From Hymenoscyphus infarciens (lineage: Eukaryota; Ascomycota; Leotiomycetes; Helotiales; Helotiaceae), in the NCBI GenBank assembly GCA_001414345.1, contig LLCB01000227.1, positions 1 to 64,000 on the forward strand: 64,000 nt of DNA. Direction: 5' to 3'. The position numbers and the translations under genes are program-made. The notes under the pieces were generated by a model. It did no database searches. It had not been told where the DNA came from and worked only from the letters and a program-made list of their open reading frames with translations. Position 1 is the first letter of the stretch. Every line of letters begins with the position of its first letter. Below, one piece after another: positions 22,301 to 36,000 of the stretch.

Positions 22301-22575
22301 CCCGGCGGCACAGTAGGTCAGCCTGGCAGCACGGTCTGACGCATCCACTTATAGGACCAAAACAGCTTACCGTGCGCATCACACCCGGCATGACTCCCCC
22401 ATGGATTCAGATAAAACGAAAAAGTTTGTGTTCGCCATGGTCTATCATCACAAGTCTTGTTCCCGAAATGGTCCCAACCTTATCCACGTCCTACAACACT
22501 ATCAAACGGAAATAACATTACTATTCCTCCTCGAAGCTCCAAATTACGAGCACTCTTCTCAAAACAACAACTACG

Positions 22576-25500
22576 ATGGCCCCCCTAATGGCACCAATTT
22601 TGTCTGTTGATGAGATCGCATCACAGATCATCAATGGCAAAGATCGTTTCACCCGAACGGACGGCATCACAGAATTCGGCAGGGCACTCGCGCACCCTGA
22701 AGAATGGGAATCGATGTGGGAGGCGCTGGGTGGGACGGGGTATCGTCAGTCTTCTTGAAAAGATTTCTGTGGGGGAGCTTCAGGCTCTCGTAAGAGTCGT
22801 TGGACAGTGCAATCAGGGGTGTCATACCAGCAAGCCTGCCGTGGGAAACAGAGACAAAACAATTGACGACTTCGTCCAAGCACTGCTTCCCTCGCATTGT
22901 CCCGGGTCAAAAGTTCAAAGTCTTGAAAAACGACCCCTTCAAGATATTTATGCTCAGATGGTCCCCGCTTGTTCTGCTGAATTTGTGGGCCGTGTACTAG
23001 ATTGCAAAGATCAGTTGAACCCCTTATATCGAAATCTGCCGTCTAAACGCTTGATGACGTACCATGGAGAGCTTTTGAGAAAGCGTGTCCCCTCTTTGGA
23101 GACGGTGTTAGAGACAACCTTCTTCCAGAATATCTCGAAATTTTCGTATACAGAAACCCCCCCTTGCCTGGCCTAGTTCCGAGGACATCGGCGTCAATGG
23201 AGTTCGCAATGAAAGTATTGAAACTTCAGCTGGAGAACATCAATGATGAGAGGTCGCCGTCCACGATTTATGAAATCAAAATGCTGTTGTCTCTCTTGAA
23301 GCGGTCTGTGAAAAAACACCTTCCGGAGGACAAATTGCATGCTACAATCATGATGGGCCTTCGATTTATCGAGGCCAAACCGGCACTTTCTCACGAACAG
23401 CTCTGGCCAATAATGGCCAATAATCATTGCCCGCTGGGCAAGGTACCCCACGCTGTACGAAGATTCTCTCGTACTAGCTCTACGCCTTGGGCAGGGTGGC
23501 AGCCAAAAGACAGTCAGTTATAGATTTCTCCAAACTTTGAAAGCTGTGTGGAAGCCGGAATCAAAATGGCTACTGCTCCGAAAGTTCTGTCTCCATGTTC
23601 CAGGCGTAGGCGTTGACCTGGATACAACCGACGATTTTATTGTGCTTGCCGAACAGGGATGGTCGAGCGATGTATTTTAGCAGTTAAACAAGAAGCATGC
23701 GGTTAGGCTCCTCAACGGTCTGCTCTCTGCTAAACCGGAATATGGATTCTTGCAGCTTTCCAGCGGGTATACTTCTATTCTTTACAATCTATATAGCCCA
23801 TCACAACTACACTCCAACGCGGTTCTCCTTTCAACTTTACTTTCACGCAGTTCCAATGCAACACAATAGATGGCTATCAATGCCGTCGATGAGCTTCGAA
23901 GAAAGTCCGCCATCTCAAGGGAGCAACCAGAAAGAGTAGCCCTCCCAGAAAGAGCAGCCCTCGCAAAAAGGGCTTCTGATTATGCAATCGCGAGTGGTAA
24001 CATTGATCTTTACAGCGAGACGATCACTTTGCAACATCGTTTCGTTCGAGATGCTCTTACTGTGAAAGAGAGCTTTGGGAGAAGTGTAGTCACGACGAGG
24101 GAGGCGATTGAGCTCCTGTCCGATATTCCCCAACCATTACCAGAAAACATTATATTGGCCCAAGTTGCAAAACAGGTGGAAAAGGCAATTGAGATCCTGA
24201 TGGCTTTCCATGAGACTATGGAGATCGCACGAAAAGAACCTTCATTCTACAAGCCGGACTGGCCCGGTGTATCATCTATGTTTGGCTCTGCAATCAGCAA
24301 ACGCGTTGAAGATGCGACGGCTCTGCGGAAGCATTTGTATCTCCAAAACAACTTGCAAAATCTAGGTGACGGTGTCTACAACGCAATGTGGCGTGGCACA
24401 TTTGAGGCGGTCAATGTTGACTTCCTAGCCTAGGCTACTTCCCCGATCCAATCGCTGCTTCAGTCGTTCCCCTCAGCAGCACTAGTGACTACAACAACAG
24501 CCATGCTCCATGCTGGAAATGAGAAACGGAAAAAAGGAGAGCGTCAACCAACCGATGATGTTTTGGAGCGCTTGTCTTATAGTGGGATTCTACACCTACC
24601 ACAGTGCGCAAATCCAGAGCTGGCGGAAGAGCTCATCCTCCAGACGATTATATATCGCCCAGATGCAAGCACATGGCATAGACGGCTACTGTCCACTTCT
24701 TTCACGAGATCGTTGTCAGCAAAAGATGCTCAGGAAATGCTTCTCGATTTTTCCAGTGCTATTGGCGAGAAATTAGAAGAGCAAGCGTATGTCAAGGTTG
24801 GTTAGGTACCACCTCAATCTGTACCACCTCAGTCAATCATTAAGGTTACGACGGTCAAATATCTCGCTCAGCTCCTTGACAATGCTCAATTCATCTCTGC
24901 AGGTGCTGCCGTGGAAGTGTTGATAGAGCTATTCAAGGCTGGAACACACATCGACATTCGACTTGCGACTCTAGACAGCTTATGTAGTGGGGCAGATAAG
25001 AACTGGAGGTCGAATGATACAGTCGAGAAGATCCTAAAAGCTCTAGAAACTGGCATTCCAGTCGTGGGAAGTGTGAACGAACACCGTCCACCACGAGAAG
25101 AACACTGGCAAGAAGCTATCGCTACACAGAAAACGCCAAACGTGTCTGACATCTCCAATGGCTTGCCACCGCTGTTATCTGCTGTAATTGGGGCTCCCAA
25201 TTCATCTCAGTACCCTTGGTTGAAAAAGCTAAAGCCAGAAGTCATGAAGCGATTTGTCTTACCAATTCTCACTCTGTCCCAATCAGAGCATCAGAAATGG
25301 GTCTCACTGTTTCTGTCTGTGTATAAATCGAATCTTCTTGTGGGCGATCTTCCTCCTACACCCATCAATCCGCGAGTTTGGAGCACTCTCATGGAGATTT
25401 ACCCCGAATTGCTTCCCTTGGGGGTTCTCGAAGATTACAATAAATTTATCGTCATGACTATTAATCCTCCTGAGACCCTGGGGGAGCTCAACCTGTCCCT

Positions 25501-26491
25501 CAAAAATAATACTGAGCTCAAAAATACCTCTGGAGTCCAGCACTGGCTGTCTATATTCGACCAGAATATAACTGGGTATTCTTCTTCAGGAACAAAGGCA
25601 CTTGTGGCGATGATCCATCACGACTTGCCACGCACTCTGGTCAGCAACGGAATCACCTTCGAAAGAGTTCTAGAGATAGTCCTCACACATCCATCTCTAT
25701 TTTTAGAAAAATATGAAGACAATCCAAATATGTGGGAGGAATTTATGAATGACCTTCGACCTCCGATGAAGCTCACTCATCCCTATTCAAGCGAAGATTC
25801 AATCCGCAAAATGGCTTCGACATGGCAGAAATCCGGAAAACTCTTGCTTGAAAGAGTCATCGCAATAGTTCTCAACAAAAATATTCACAATTCACAGGAA
25901 CACAAACGCGCCGTCCTCCCATCAATGTCCAGGCAGCGTCTTTGGCTTCTTCCATACCCATGCTTCCCCGATATCTCGGAGGTTGACTCCCAATGCAAGA
26001 ATTTTGCTGATGGAATGGAGGAACTGCTAAATACACTTGTGAATGGTGAAGCCAACGTACTTCGCTGGCCCCAAATTGCTGAAGGTGCATTCGCCGCCTC
26101 TAAGTTGCTCAACGCCGCTGAGGATCGACTCCGAGTAGCGTCATATATCGGAAAAATGAGAGGGTTTTCAAAGGGGGGAGTTACTGTTCGGAATGGCTCG
26201 GCCCTCAATCTACTACGCACTACGCTATCCATGAAATTGATCCAGGATGGGGTGTCCTGCCTAAAGAGGAATGATCTGGGTGTATTGTCCAAACAGGGAA
26301 AAGAGCTTATCCTGCTCCTCAGGGAGAGAGTTAATTCGTGGAACAAGAGCTGCGAACAAGGTATCCGGGAAAAGGTCGTGGACTTGAAGCGGGAGCAGAT
26401 TTCTGTTTGGAAGACGCTGATGGTCGAGAATTGTTTTCTAGCCTCAAATCGAAATGAACAAATGCCAAACATTCCTCCACGTGGTTATTGA
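22576..26491 (+). pseudogene. Decayed gene for a helical protein of about 1300 residues, family unknown
   Basis: A single long protein-like signal runs from ATG 22576 to the stop at 26489-26491 but changes frame three times (near 22740, at a C7 run near 23155, and near 23435). In its last, longest frame it carries four in-frame stops, at 23678, 23867, 24431 and 24803, all TAG. Between the breaks the composition is that of a real, mostly alpha-helical Leu-rich protein, perhaps HEAT/ARM-like; the segment 24806-26491 is open for about 560 codons. I do not recognise the family and see no catalytic motif, signal peptide or membrane span. Introns do not explain the stops: no splice sites around them keep the flanking frames. 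TAG can arise from CAG or TGG by CpA to TpA change, which fits RIP-type mutation. Confidence 0.7.
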
Positions 26492-26723
26492 GGAGGGGTT
26501 CGCTTATACCTCGGTAGACATTCTATTTGCCGGCCTTTAGCACCTGTCAAATGTTCATTGTACCCCTGCCAAGTGCGTTGAAACTCGGCCACTTTGAGGC
26601 TTTCCGGTTTGATATCCGCCACGGCATAACGATGATTTTCCCAAAGTGGCAGGTCAATTTAAACCAGGTAGTGATATAAATCAGAGGAACTGCCCTGAGA
26701 CAGATGGCACTTCAGCCTTCAAG

Positions 26724-27632
26724 ATGCAGTCCACACGCCTCCTCGCTCTCTTCCTGCTTGTTGTCAATACCGTTGCTGTCAGGCTACCACTTCGCATCAT
26801 CTCTTGGAACATTCGCTATGCTACCACATCTCTCGAGACAAATGAGAAGCCATGGTGGGATCTCTTATGTGGGATTGCCCCCGATCGCTGCCGGCAACCA
26901 CATGTGATCGAGTTACTTGAAAACACTGCCGCCAACGTTACCTCTACAACCATCATTGGCCTACAAGAGGTACTGGACAATCAATTGACCGATATCAAAA
27001 ACGGCTTGGGTTCCAACTGGGCGCATATTGGGTTCGGTCGCGACGATGGGAAGAAGAGTGGGGAATACAGTCCTATCCTTTATAGATCGGATGTGGTCAC
27101 CCTGGTGTACAGCGAAATGAAATGGCTTTCTCCTACGCCCGACGTCGTCTCTTTCGGTTGGGGTGCGGGAAGTCGAAGAGTGGTTACCATTGGTGTTTTC
27201 CAACACACCGCCACCGGGAAACGGTTCATTCACGCCAACACTCACCTCGACAATGTTAGTTCTCAAGCCCGCAGCGAGGGCATCAAGGTTGTGGTGGCCC
27301 GCATTCAAGCCGTCCAGGCTCTGTATGGTCCTTTGGGTGTAACTCTGACGGGGGATTTCAATTCCGATCCAAATGGTGATGCGTATACGACGTTACAGGG
27401 TTTGGGATATTTGACTGAAATTTGGAATTCGGGCGCAACTCGTCTTGGAACGAACCAGCTGACGTACACGGGTTTCACTGCTACGGGTATTAGTCGCATT
27501 GACTTTGTTTGGTTGGGACCGACGGCTGAGAAATTATATTCTGCCCAGCAGTTTGAAATTCTCAACAACAATGTAAATGGCATGTTTATCAGTGACCACA
27601 GAGCTGTGGTCGCAGATGTAGCAGTCCTTTGA
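26724..27632 (+). CDS. Secreted endonuclease/exonuclease/phosphatase-family protein
   Basis: 302-aa intronless enzyme of the EEP (DNase I-like) fold, which hydrolyses phosphodiester or phosphomonoester bonds with a divalent metal. Residues 1-18 form a signal peptide. The family motifs are all present: SWNIRY (Asn29), LQEV (Glu82), YSPILYR (114-121), NTHLD (His174), TGDFNSD (Asp211, Asn213), RIDFVWL (Asp260) and SDHRAV (Asp291, His292). The active site is therefore complete. The substrate cannot be told from sequence; related fungal secreted members are often annotated as nucleases or inositol-polyphosphate/sphingomyelin-like phosphatases. The ATG at 26724 is chosen because the signal peptide starts there. 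It is the last intact gene before the 20-kb AT-rich block. Confidence 0.9.
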   Translation: MQSTRLLALFLLVVNTVAVRLPLRIISWNIRYATTSLETNEKPWWDLLCGIAPDRCRQPHVIELLENTAANVTSTTIIGLQEVLDNQLTDIKNGLGSNWAHIGFGRDDGKKSGEYSPILYRSDVVTLVYSEMKWLSPTPDVVSFGWGAGSRRVVTIGVFQHTATGKRFIHANTHLDNVSSQARSEGIKVVVARIQAVQALYGPLGVTLTGDFNSDPNGDAYTTLQGLGYLTEIWNSGATRLGTNQLTYTGFTATGISRIDFVWLGPTAEKLYSAQQFEILNNNVNGMFISDHRAVVADVAVL

Positions 27633-28650
27633 GAAACTGAACCTGGAAGCTGTTAAAAACATAGCTAATTGTAATGATAATTGACCTTGGTCCCTCTCTG
27701 CATATATTGCAGCTTAATGAGTACGTTTATATCTCCTGGTCCTCGGATGTACACTTAAACCCGTGGGTGGGATAGCCATTTTTCTACCAAAACTATACTT
27801 CAGGTGTGCATGTTATGAGCTTGTTGCAGACTGTGCAAACCCCTTTCGCCAAGTATTCCAGCCAATTGGGCTTTATCGTGGGTGCACGTTTCTATATGTT
27901 CATTTGAGCACTGGAAGGGATGGTAAGTATTTTTGTTTTAGAGCCAATGAGAGGCAACCGAAGTAGTACAGTACTCAGTGCGGCTCTCGCAAAGATTATG
28001 CATTCATTGTCGTACAGTAGTAAATGGGGCGAAGTTCCCAAAGCGCGGGCACCAATAGAACAACAAGCAAGCCTCATTTGAGCCTCTTCGTCGACGCCCC
28101 GCATGTATGGGGGAATTAATTCTTACTCGCTAGAGAGCACGAATTCGATGCTCTCACCAATCCAATCGACTTGGGCTCCTGGGCACCACACCTGGACAAT
28201 ATACACATCACTTGATATCCTCGAGTTAACAAGCTAAGATTGATGCATTTGTGCCCAACGTACACAATTAATTAAAGCTTTGCATGAAGAAGGCTGCGCA
28301 GACTGTGACCTAGATAGAGAAGTGCATTTGGTGCTATCATATTCTCAACCTATATATATCACCAGCTCGTCCGTGGTTGGAAATTGGACAACTAACAACT
28401 CAACTTTGAGAAGTCGCATTCCAACTTTCATCACGCTCCAAGAAAGCTACGACTCACCTTCAGCGATACTACCGTTGCCTTGACGATGGCTTTTGAAAGC
28501 TACAAATGCAAGTTTTCTGCTTGTACTTATATTTCGAAAAACTAATAAAGGAAAAATTAAGACAGATTCGTTCACGCGGTCGATCCCAATGAGGTCTGTT
28601 GTGGAGATAATACCTGTGGTACAGGACAAGGAAACGTAAGTTCTGCTTTG
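27633..28650. other. Intergenic region grading into the AT-rich block
   Basis: No gene is recognised. Small open frames occur on both strands but overlap and have no protein-like signal. AT content rises from about 28500 onward and the RIP-like composition is fully established by about 28900. Confidence 0.55.
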
Positions 28651-30479
28651 ATGTTTACCTTAACCTGTTCCTAACTGAGTACAAGAGTTGTGACCACGAT
28701 GGATAAGAACCCTCTTATCTTTCGGAGTATGTCGCTTTGGGATATTGCTTGACATGGTGACTTTATTAGGGTATTGTTACACGCTCGCTTGTTACGAGAT
28801 AGAAGTATGTGAAAAGTATCACTATTCATAGGCTCAAATATTCGAAGCATAATTACTATGAGAGCCTTTTTCCTAGAAATGTTTCTCTCTTGCTCCTTAG
28901 AAGATTAATTGATAATGAACTATAACTAGTTTAAGTGTAGATTACTTACTATTACGCGATTAATCACTTTACTACTCTATAGTAATAACTATTATATCTA
29001 GTAAGTTAAGCTATCGAATTATATTGTTTAAGAGTACTTTTATAGATTTATTAGATAATTCACTTTATATAGTATAATTAGTATAACTTTATAAAACGTT
29101 TTATAAAATTTATATAAAATTCTTTAGCTAGAATTAATAATTATCTATATTATATATAAGCTTAAACTAGTAGTTTCTATTTACTTTCTAAGTATTAACT
29201 ATCTTATAACTTAACTATTATATTAATATACTAATAACTACTATCAAAAGTAAAGCTTATCTTTTACTTTCTTTTTATTCTAAAATTATCGAACTATTAT
29301 ATCTTTTTATTAAGAACTATTTTTTATAATACTAGACTTATTTTTACTTCTTACTTATAAAATATACTAAATATACTTTTAACTTATAGCTTCTACTATA
29401 GTACTTCTTTATACTAAACTCTTATAATTACTTATATAATAGTACTAGATTACTCTTAATTAGAGAAGCCTAACTTCTCTACTTTAAAAATATCTAATTT
29501 ATTTATAAAAGCTATTAATACTAAGTATAATAGCTAGCTATATTTAATAGCCGGGTTTACTTACTATCTATATAAGGTTTTAGCTTTAGATATTTTATAC
29601 TATCTATATTAGAAAGGTTTTAGACGTCGGTATTAAATAGACTTTAGTAGATTTCGAGTCTTAGTATTATCTAACTACTTATATAAAATTATCTAACTTC
29701 TTTAGAGTCGGGAAAAGTCTAATTTAATCTTTTCTTCTATATTAGAACCTAGTATTCTTATAAATTATTCTACTAAAGTATACTCTTATATATCTTTTTA
29801 ATAGTAATATACGTTTTATATTATTAAACTAATAATAATAAATATAAATTACCTCTCTCTCTCTTACTTATTATTAAAAAGATATCTAAACTTAATAATA
29901 ATAATAACCTTTTTAAAACCTTTTAGCTTCTTCTTTTAAGAATAAATTACCTAGTATAAATCTTACTAAAAAAGAAAAATAAGAGTTTTAAAAGAAAAGA
30001 AGTAAAGAAAAGAAATCTTATAGATTTAAAAGTACTTTAAGATTATAAAATAAGCTTTAGTTTTAGAAGATTTATAAACTATCTTTTTACTTTATAAATA
30101 AAGCTTATTATAAGAATACTTTAAGATTAAATATATATTAGTATATTTAAGAGTAAATAGCTACTTAAAATAATATATATAACCTTCTTACTTAAAGACT
30201 ATTTAAGTAGACATAGTAGCTAGCTTTACTTAGAATATATAAATAATAATATAACTCTTTTTATATAAGCTTTATAGCTACTAAGTTCTACTAATAATAT
30301 ATATATATAGTAAAGTTTATATAATAAAAAAATTATACTTAAAAAGTAAAGAGAGAAAAACCAGCTTAGTATTCTAGATAAGTTTACTATTAAGGTTTAT
30401 TAGAATAATCTCTACTTTTTATAACGCGTCTCTAAAGCTTATAGCTCTTACTAGTTAATCTTTTACTCTAGTAGAATAA
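28651..30479. other. AT-rich RIP-degraded repeats, family not determined
   Basis: Dense stops in all frames, extreme TpA richness and no open frame. Some phrases look like former coding sequence, but I cannot assign them to a transposon family. Confidence 0.6.
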
Positions 30480-30700
30480 TATAATAGCATGAAATATATA
30501 TAACTATAGTAGAGACATATAAGAGTACGTATAGTAGAATAACGTATATAGATACTAGGTACTAATATAGAAGAAAATAATAACTATCTCTCTTTTATAC
30601 TAAACATAAACGTCTATATATAAGAGGTTAGAAGCTACTAAGTTCTAATAATAATAATAACCGAGCTCTGTCTAATATAGCTAATACTAAATAATAAGAG
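30480..30700 (-). mobile_element. Degraded LTR of the 42.2-45.2 kb family
   Basis: The stretch reads ATAATAGCATGAAATATATA, then AAGAGTACGT, TAGATACTAGGTACTAATAT, and AGAAGAAAATAATAACTATC. These are the same blocks in the same order as the LTR at 42238-42548, with nearly all differences C to T or G to A. The 3' part is too eroded to delimit. A solo or partial LTR is likely. Confidence 0.65.
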
Positions 30701-30859
30701 CTAAAAAGCTAAATATATAACCTCTAAACCTTTAAAAAGCTAAATATATATTATCTAAACCTTAATCCCTTCTATATATAAATATTAGATATTAATACCT
30801 TTAATACTTCGCTTATATAAGTATCGGTTATTCGTAATCTTAGCCTAGGAGTATTAGAG

Positions 30860-32720
30860 GTATCAGTAGTACTTAAGAGTATTAGTAGTTTTATAAATAC
30901 TAATAATTTAAGATAGTACTATTATATAATAATCTAGAATAGCGTGCTATTATAAATAAGCTAGCTTTTATAATATATATAAATTAAATAGTATTATAGT
31001 TCTAGTATAGAGTACTAGTACTCTTCTTAATAAACTTAGAGTATACTTTAATAATACTATAAGAAAGCTTAAAAAAGAGATTATAAAAGATTATTAAACT
31101 CTTTTTCTCTCTTTTAATAAATAGATATCTTAAAACTACTACGATATCTTAAAAGCTATAATATATTAGATTATACTTAGCTAAGATAGTTTTAATATTT
31201 ATAAAAATATATAGTTAATCTAGTAAAGTAATAGCTAAGTTAACTATAAAGAGTTTAAGTCTTAATTATTACTTAATTATAGAGTTAATTAAGAATAATA
31301 GAATTCTAGAAGTTACTAAGAACTATATAAGCTTTAAGTATATTACTAAACTCTTTATAGTTTATAAAGATAATATATTTATAAATAATACTTTTTATAA
31401 CTATCTCTAGTACTATTTTTAATAGATAAGATATAATAACTATAGTATATTCTTAGTTAACTTATAACACTAGCTCTATAACTAAGCTAGCTAGATTAGA
31501 TATATAATATATATAATTTTACTAATAGTTATAGTAGTAGTAGATTATATAAAGAGATTTAATATAATTAAAAAGTATAAAGATAGCTTTTTAGTTAATT
31601 ATTATTTTCTTAATATATAATAAAAGAGTTATACTTTTATACTATATATATAGTTAAGTACTCTATACTAAGCTTAGTAGAGAAAGGTATAGATAGCTAT
31701 AATATCTTTTAATATTAATAATTAGTAGAATACCTTCTATTTAATAATTAATTAAATAAAAATAAATAAAACTAATATTAAGAAGTTTTTCTCTTTATAC
31801 TTAGAAGTTTAAGTAATTAAACTAATATTTAATAAGTAGATAATATAGAAAATTATATAGTTATACTCTTTTATAATTTTATCTACTAAGTATTAAAAAT
31901 ATAATCTTATCTCTTAAAAATACTTAGAATTCTATAAGAACTAAATAATTCACCTAATAATATAATTAATAAGAAAGGCTAATTAAGAGATATTAGTAAT
32001 AATATTAAAAAGACTTTTAGAGCTAGGGTTTCAAAAATCAAAAAGTATACTTCTTTATTTAATAATAATATTTTATATTATATTATATAAAATTTAAATT
32101 CTTAAGTAAAAATTAAGCTAATTTAAGAGTAAAGACTAGATAACTATACTTCAATTCTTAAGTATATTTAAAAGTATCCTATTAATAAGTATATATTACT
32201 AATAAAGCTTTTAACTATCTCTATTTTTTTACTCTTTCTCTTAAGCTACTAATATTATCTTCTTTAGTAAATATATAAAACACTAATCTATAGTATAGTT
32301 AATAATTAATATCTTATAAGTAATCTAGTTAAATAAAAGAATAAATATTTCTTAGATTAGCTTTTAAATTAGTAGAAAATAACTAAAACCTAATACTCTA
32401 TATTAGTAGTAGTAGCGAGAGATATACTAGTAGTTCTTAGTATAGAAGTAGATATTAAGTTTTTATTCTCTAGTAGAAGAGTCTTTTAAAAATAAAAAGA
32501 TATACTTTAAATAGTTAAAATATAAGAATATTAATAAAAGAGATAAATACTAGACTATTAGTACTCTTAAAAGTAAGTAAGAATAGCTTTATTTTAATTT
32601 ACTAGATACTTAGAAATAATAGCTCTTTTTAAGATTATAAGAAGATTATACTAAAACGATTACTACTTATCTAAGAAATATAAAAAAATATAAAAGAAAA
32701 CTTTATATATATAATATTAC
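30860..32720 (+). mobile_element. RIP-degraded hAT transposon, transposase C-terminus recognisable
   Basis: Plus-strand translation at 32412-32485 gives VARDILVVLSIEVDIKFLFS, then SRRVF. This is the hAT-family dimerisation domain, with the conserved ARD, the VD and the FSSGR-like ending. Upstream AT-rich sequence back to about 30860 reads as broken coding sequence in the same direction and is assigned by position only. TIRs and target-site duplication were not found. The Ty3/gypsy element at 32871 lies directly downstream and may have inserted into the 3' part. Confidence 0.6.
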
Positions 32721-32870
32721 TAGTAGTATCTAGAAGATTATACTACTATAATATATAGTTGAAAATAGAGTTTAATATATATTATTTATACTATATATTT
32801 CTAATAAGATTTAATCGTAGTACTATTAATATTATTAGTCTTTTAATTTATATTATAATAAAATAATAGT

Positions 32871-33061
32871 TATAACAGCTCTCTATAAATATATAAAGAG
32901 AGTGCTTATAGAATAGTATCTAATATTAAGGAAAACTAAACTAAAGAGAAAAGCAAAGAGTATAAGTACTCTAGCTTTATTTATATATATTAAGTAAAGC
33001 TTTAACAAAGCTTTAAGCTAACCTAGTTATATAAGTAACGTATATAACTAGGACTATTATA
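32871..33061 (-). repeat. Left (3') LTR of the gypsy element, 191 bp
   Basis: It begins TATAACAG and ends ACTATTATA, an eroded TG...CA pair. It matches 38480-38659 throughout except for a short local duplication near 32999-33013 that makes it 11 bp longer. Confidence 0.9.
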
Positions 33062-36000
33062 CTACCCCCCTTTTAAAAGAGCTCTCTATAACTAAGCGGC
33101 TTTATCCTCTTTTAATATAAGAGTATTAAGCTCTAGCTTACTATAATCCTCTCTCCTAGCCTTATATACTATTTTCTATAGTAGAAGAGCTTCTAGAGAA
33201 CTAGCTATTTTTAGCTTCTTTAAATAAAACCTCTCTACTAGTTATAACACGTATATTAGTTATTAAGCTAGATACTAATTAAGGTCTTTATTATAGCCTT
33301 TCTACTTAATTTAGTAATAGAGAGACTACTATCTCTTCTTACTAGCTAGTATTTCTTTAACCTCCTATTCCTCTTCTTTATTTATAATAATTAGTAGAGG
33401 TAGTATAACTACCTATTCTAGTAAGAGATTGTCTATAGCCTTATATAACTTCTTAGAAGTAAAGATAGAGTAAACTTTAATAGAAGCTAGTAGTTATAAT
33501 TAGAAAGCAGAGCCTACTTTTTTAAAGATCTTAAAAGAACTAGCTATCTAGTAGTCTAGCTTTTAGCTTAGTTATTAAGTTATCTAGTCCTTTATTATAA
33601 TAAAGACTATATCTCCTACTCTAAAATCGACGTCTTATCTATATTTATTTATATCTTATTCCTTCTTTTATTAAGCTTTTAATATATTTACTTAGCTAAT
33701 GTCTAAGACCTCTTAAATTATCTTTATAACTACTATAGCCTCTTCTTATAATAGCTGTTCTTTTATATTAGCTAGTTCTAGTATTTACTAGTTAAATAAG
33801 GTTCTTAGTATATATCTCTTCTATAACTTAAAAGACAATATTCTAATAGTACTATAAGATAGTACTAACTATATATAGTCTATTATTAGAAGGATCTTAG
33901 ACTAATTAGTATAATAATAATTAATATATAGTTATAAGTATTAATTAAGGTATTAATTTATAATCTTAGTCTAGTTATCTATTTAAGCATAGTTTATAGT
34001 TAAAAGTTAAAGATAAATACCTAGGATTTAAGTAAACTTCTTCTAGAATATAGTAATAAAGTAAAAGCCTCTATCTAATATTATACTTTCTAGAATTCTA
34101 TAGTATTATAGAATATATTTAATATATAACCTTACTATCTATTTAAAAGTAATATTCTTATAATAGAGTATTAAAATAGACTATTTAAATAAGTAGTCTA
34201 TTACTATAAATATGTTATTATAACTATACTTATTAACTAAAAAGAACTTAAAATCTATAGCTATATATTACTATATATATAGTAGTACTAAGAGTAGATA
34301 TAAATAGCTAGATATTTTATCTTAAAAAACGTCTACTCTTCTATAATTATAATAGTTTTATATATATCTTATAATATTAGCTTTTATATTTTACTAAATA
34401 TATCTTAAACATAGAATCTAATAGGTCTTATCCCTCTCTAAATAAGCTAAAAGTATCTAATTATAAGCTTTATAAATTAGGTTTATTCTTAACATATTTA
34501 TATCTAGTACTATTAAGTAGTTTTAGTAAAGTAAAAGGCTTTCCTTTAAAGTATATAAGGAATTAGTATTAGTTTTAGCTTATACTTATATAGCTTAAAG
34601 TATTATAGTATTCTTATTTACTTAGTAGATTTATTTTAAAAGTATAAATAATTCTTAGAAGTAGTTATTATTAACTAAAGCTAGTATAATTAAGCTTATT
34701 TTAACTCTTAGGTCTTTAAGTACTTCTATATTAACTTATTCCTTTGTTAGAAGTATATAAGTCTAGTACTACTCTTTAAGTTCCTTTTATAAGTATATCT
34801 TATTTACTTTATAAGTTAAAGTATCTATCTTACTATTCTTATATCTTAAATAGAATATAATAATAAAATAGTACTTAGCTAAGGCTTTAGCCTACCTTAC
34901 TTAATAAGTAGTAAGTTACTTAGTAGTTATAAAGTACTTAAGCGCCTTATAATTAGTATAAATATAGATTTTTAAATAAGTACTTTATAGTTCTAGTCTC
35001 TATTCTATAAGTAAATATATAATAGTAAGTAGCTCTTTATTATATATTTCATAGTTATACTTAGTTAAAGATATAGTCTTACTAAAGTAGGCTATAAGGT
35101 ACTATTCTCTATTAGCTTATTATTATTATAATACTCTAGTAATAATTCTATTTAAAGCGTCTATCTTAATTATAATAGAGAGATTAAGAGAGTAGTAGTA
35201 GAGGATTAGTATAAAGGTAAGTACTACTTTTAAGTCTTCAAACGCTTCCTAGTACTTCTTATTAAAATTAAAAAGTACGTTATTCTATATTAAGTATATT
35301 AAAAGCTTTATAATTATACTATAGTTCTAGATAAACCTTTAGTAGAAGTTATAGAAACTAAGAAAGCTCTAAACACCTTTTACTATCTTTAGAGCTTACT
35401 ATTTCTATACTACTAAGACCTTTTTAAGGTCTACTTTAATACTATTAGTACTAATAATAAACCTAAGGTATTTTGTCTTCTTAACGTTAAACTTATACTT
35501 CTTAATATTAACTTATAACCTAGTATTCTTAAAACGTTAAAAGACTTTTTATATATACTCTTTATATTTAAAAACGTTTAATAAGTAGATAAGGATATTA
35601 TCTAAGTAAATAGAGTAGAAGTTGTCTAAATAGTTAAATAGAACGTTATTTATATAGTACTAGTAAGTAGATAGGCTATTTATTAAACTAAATAGTAGGA
35701 CCTTATACTTATATATTCTATAGTAGATATAAAAATTAGTTAATTCCTTAGTATTTAGATCTATTTATATATAATAGAAGGCTTACTAGATATCTAACTT
35801 AGTAAAAATATAAGCTTAACTAATACATATAAGTATTTTATTAATTAGAAGTAATAGATAATAGTCTTTTTAAGTAAGATTATTAAGTTTTTAGAAGTTA
35901 ATATAGAAACATAGCCTTCTATCTGCTTTCTTTATAAATAGAATAGAAGTAGTAAAAGAGGACTAGCTATATTTAATAAACCCTTTATAAAGATTCTCTA

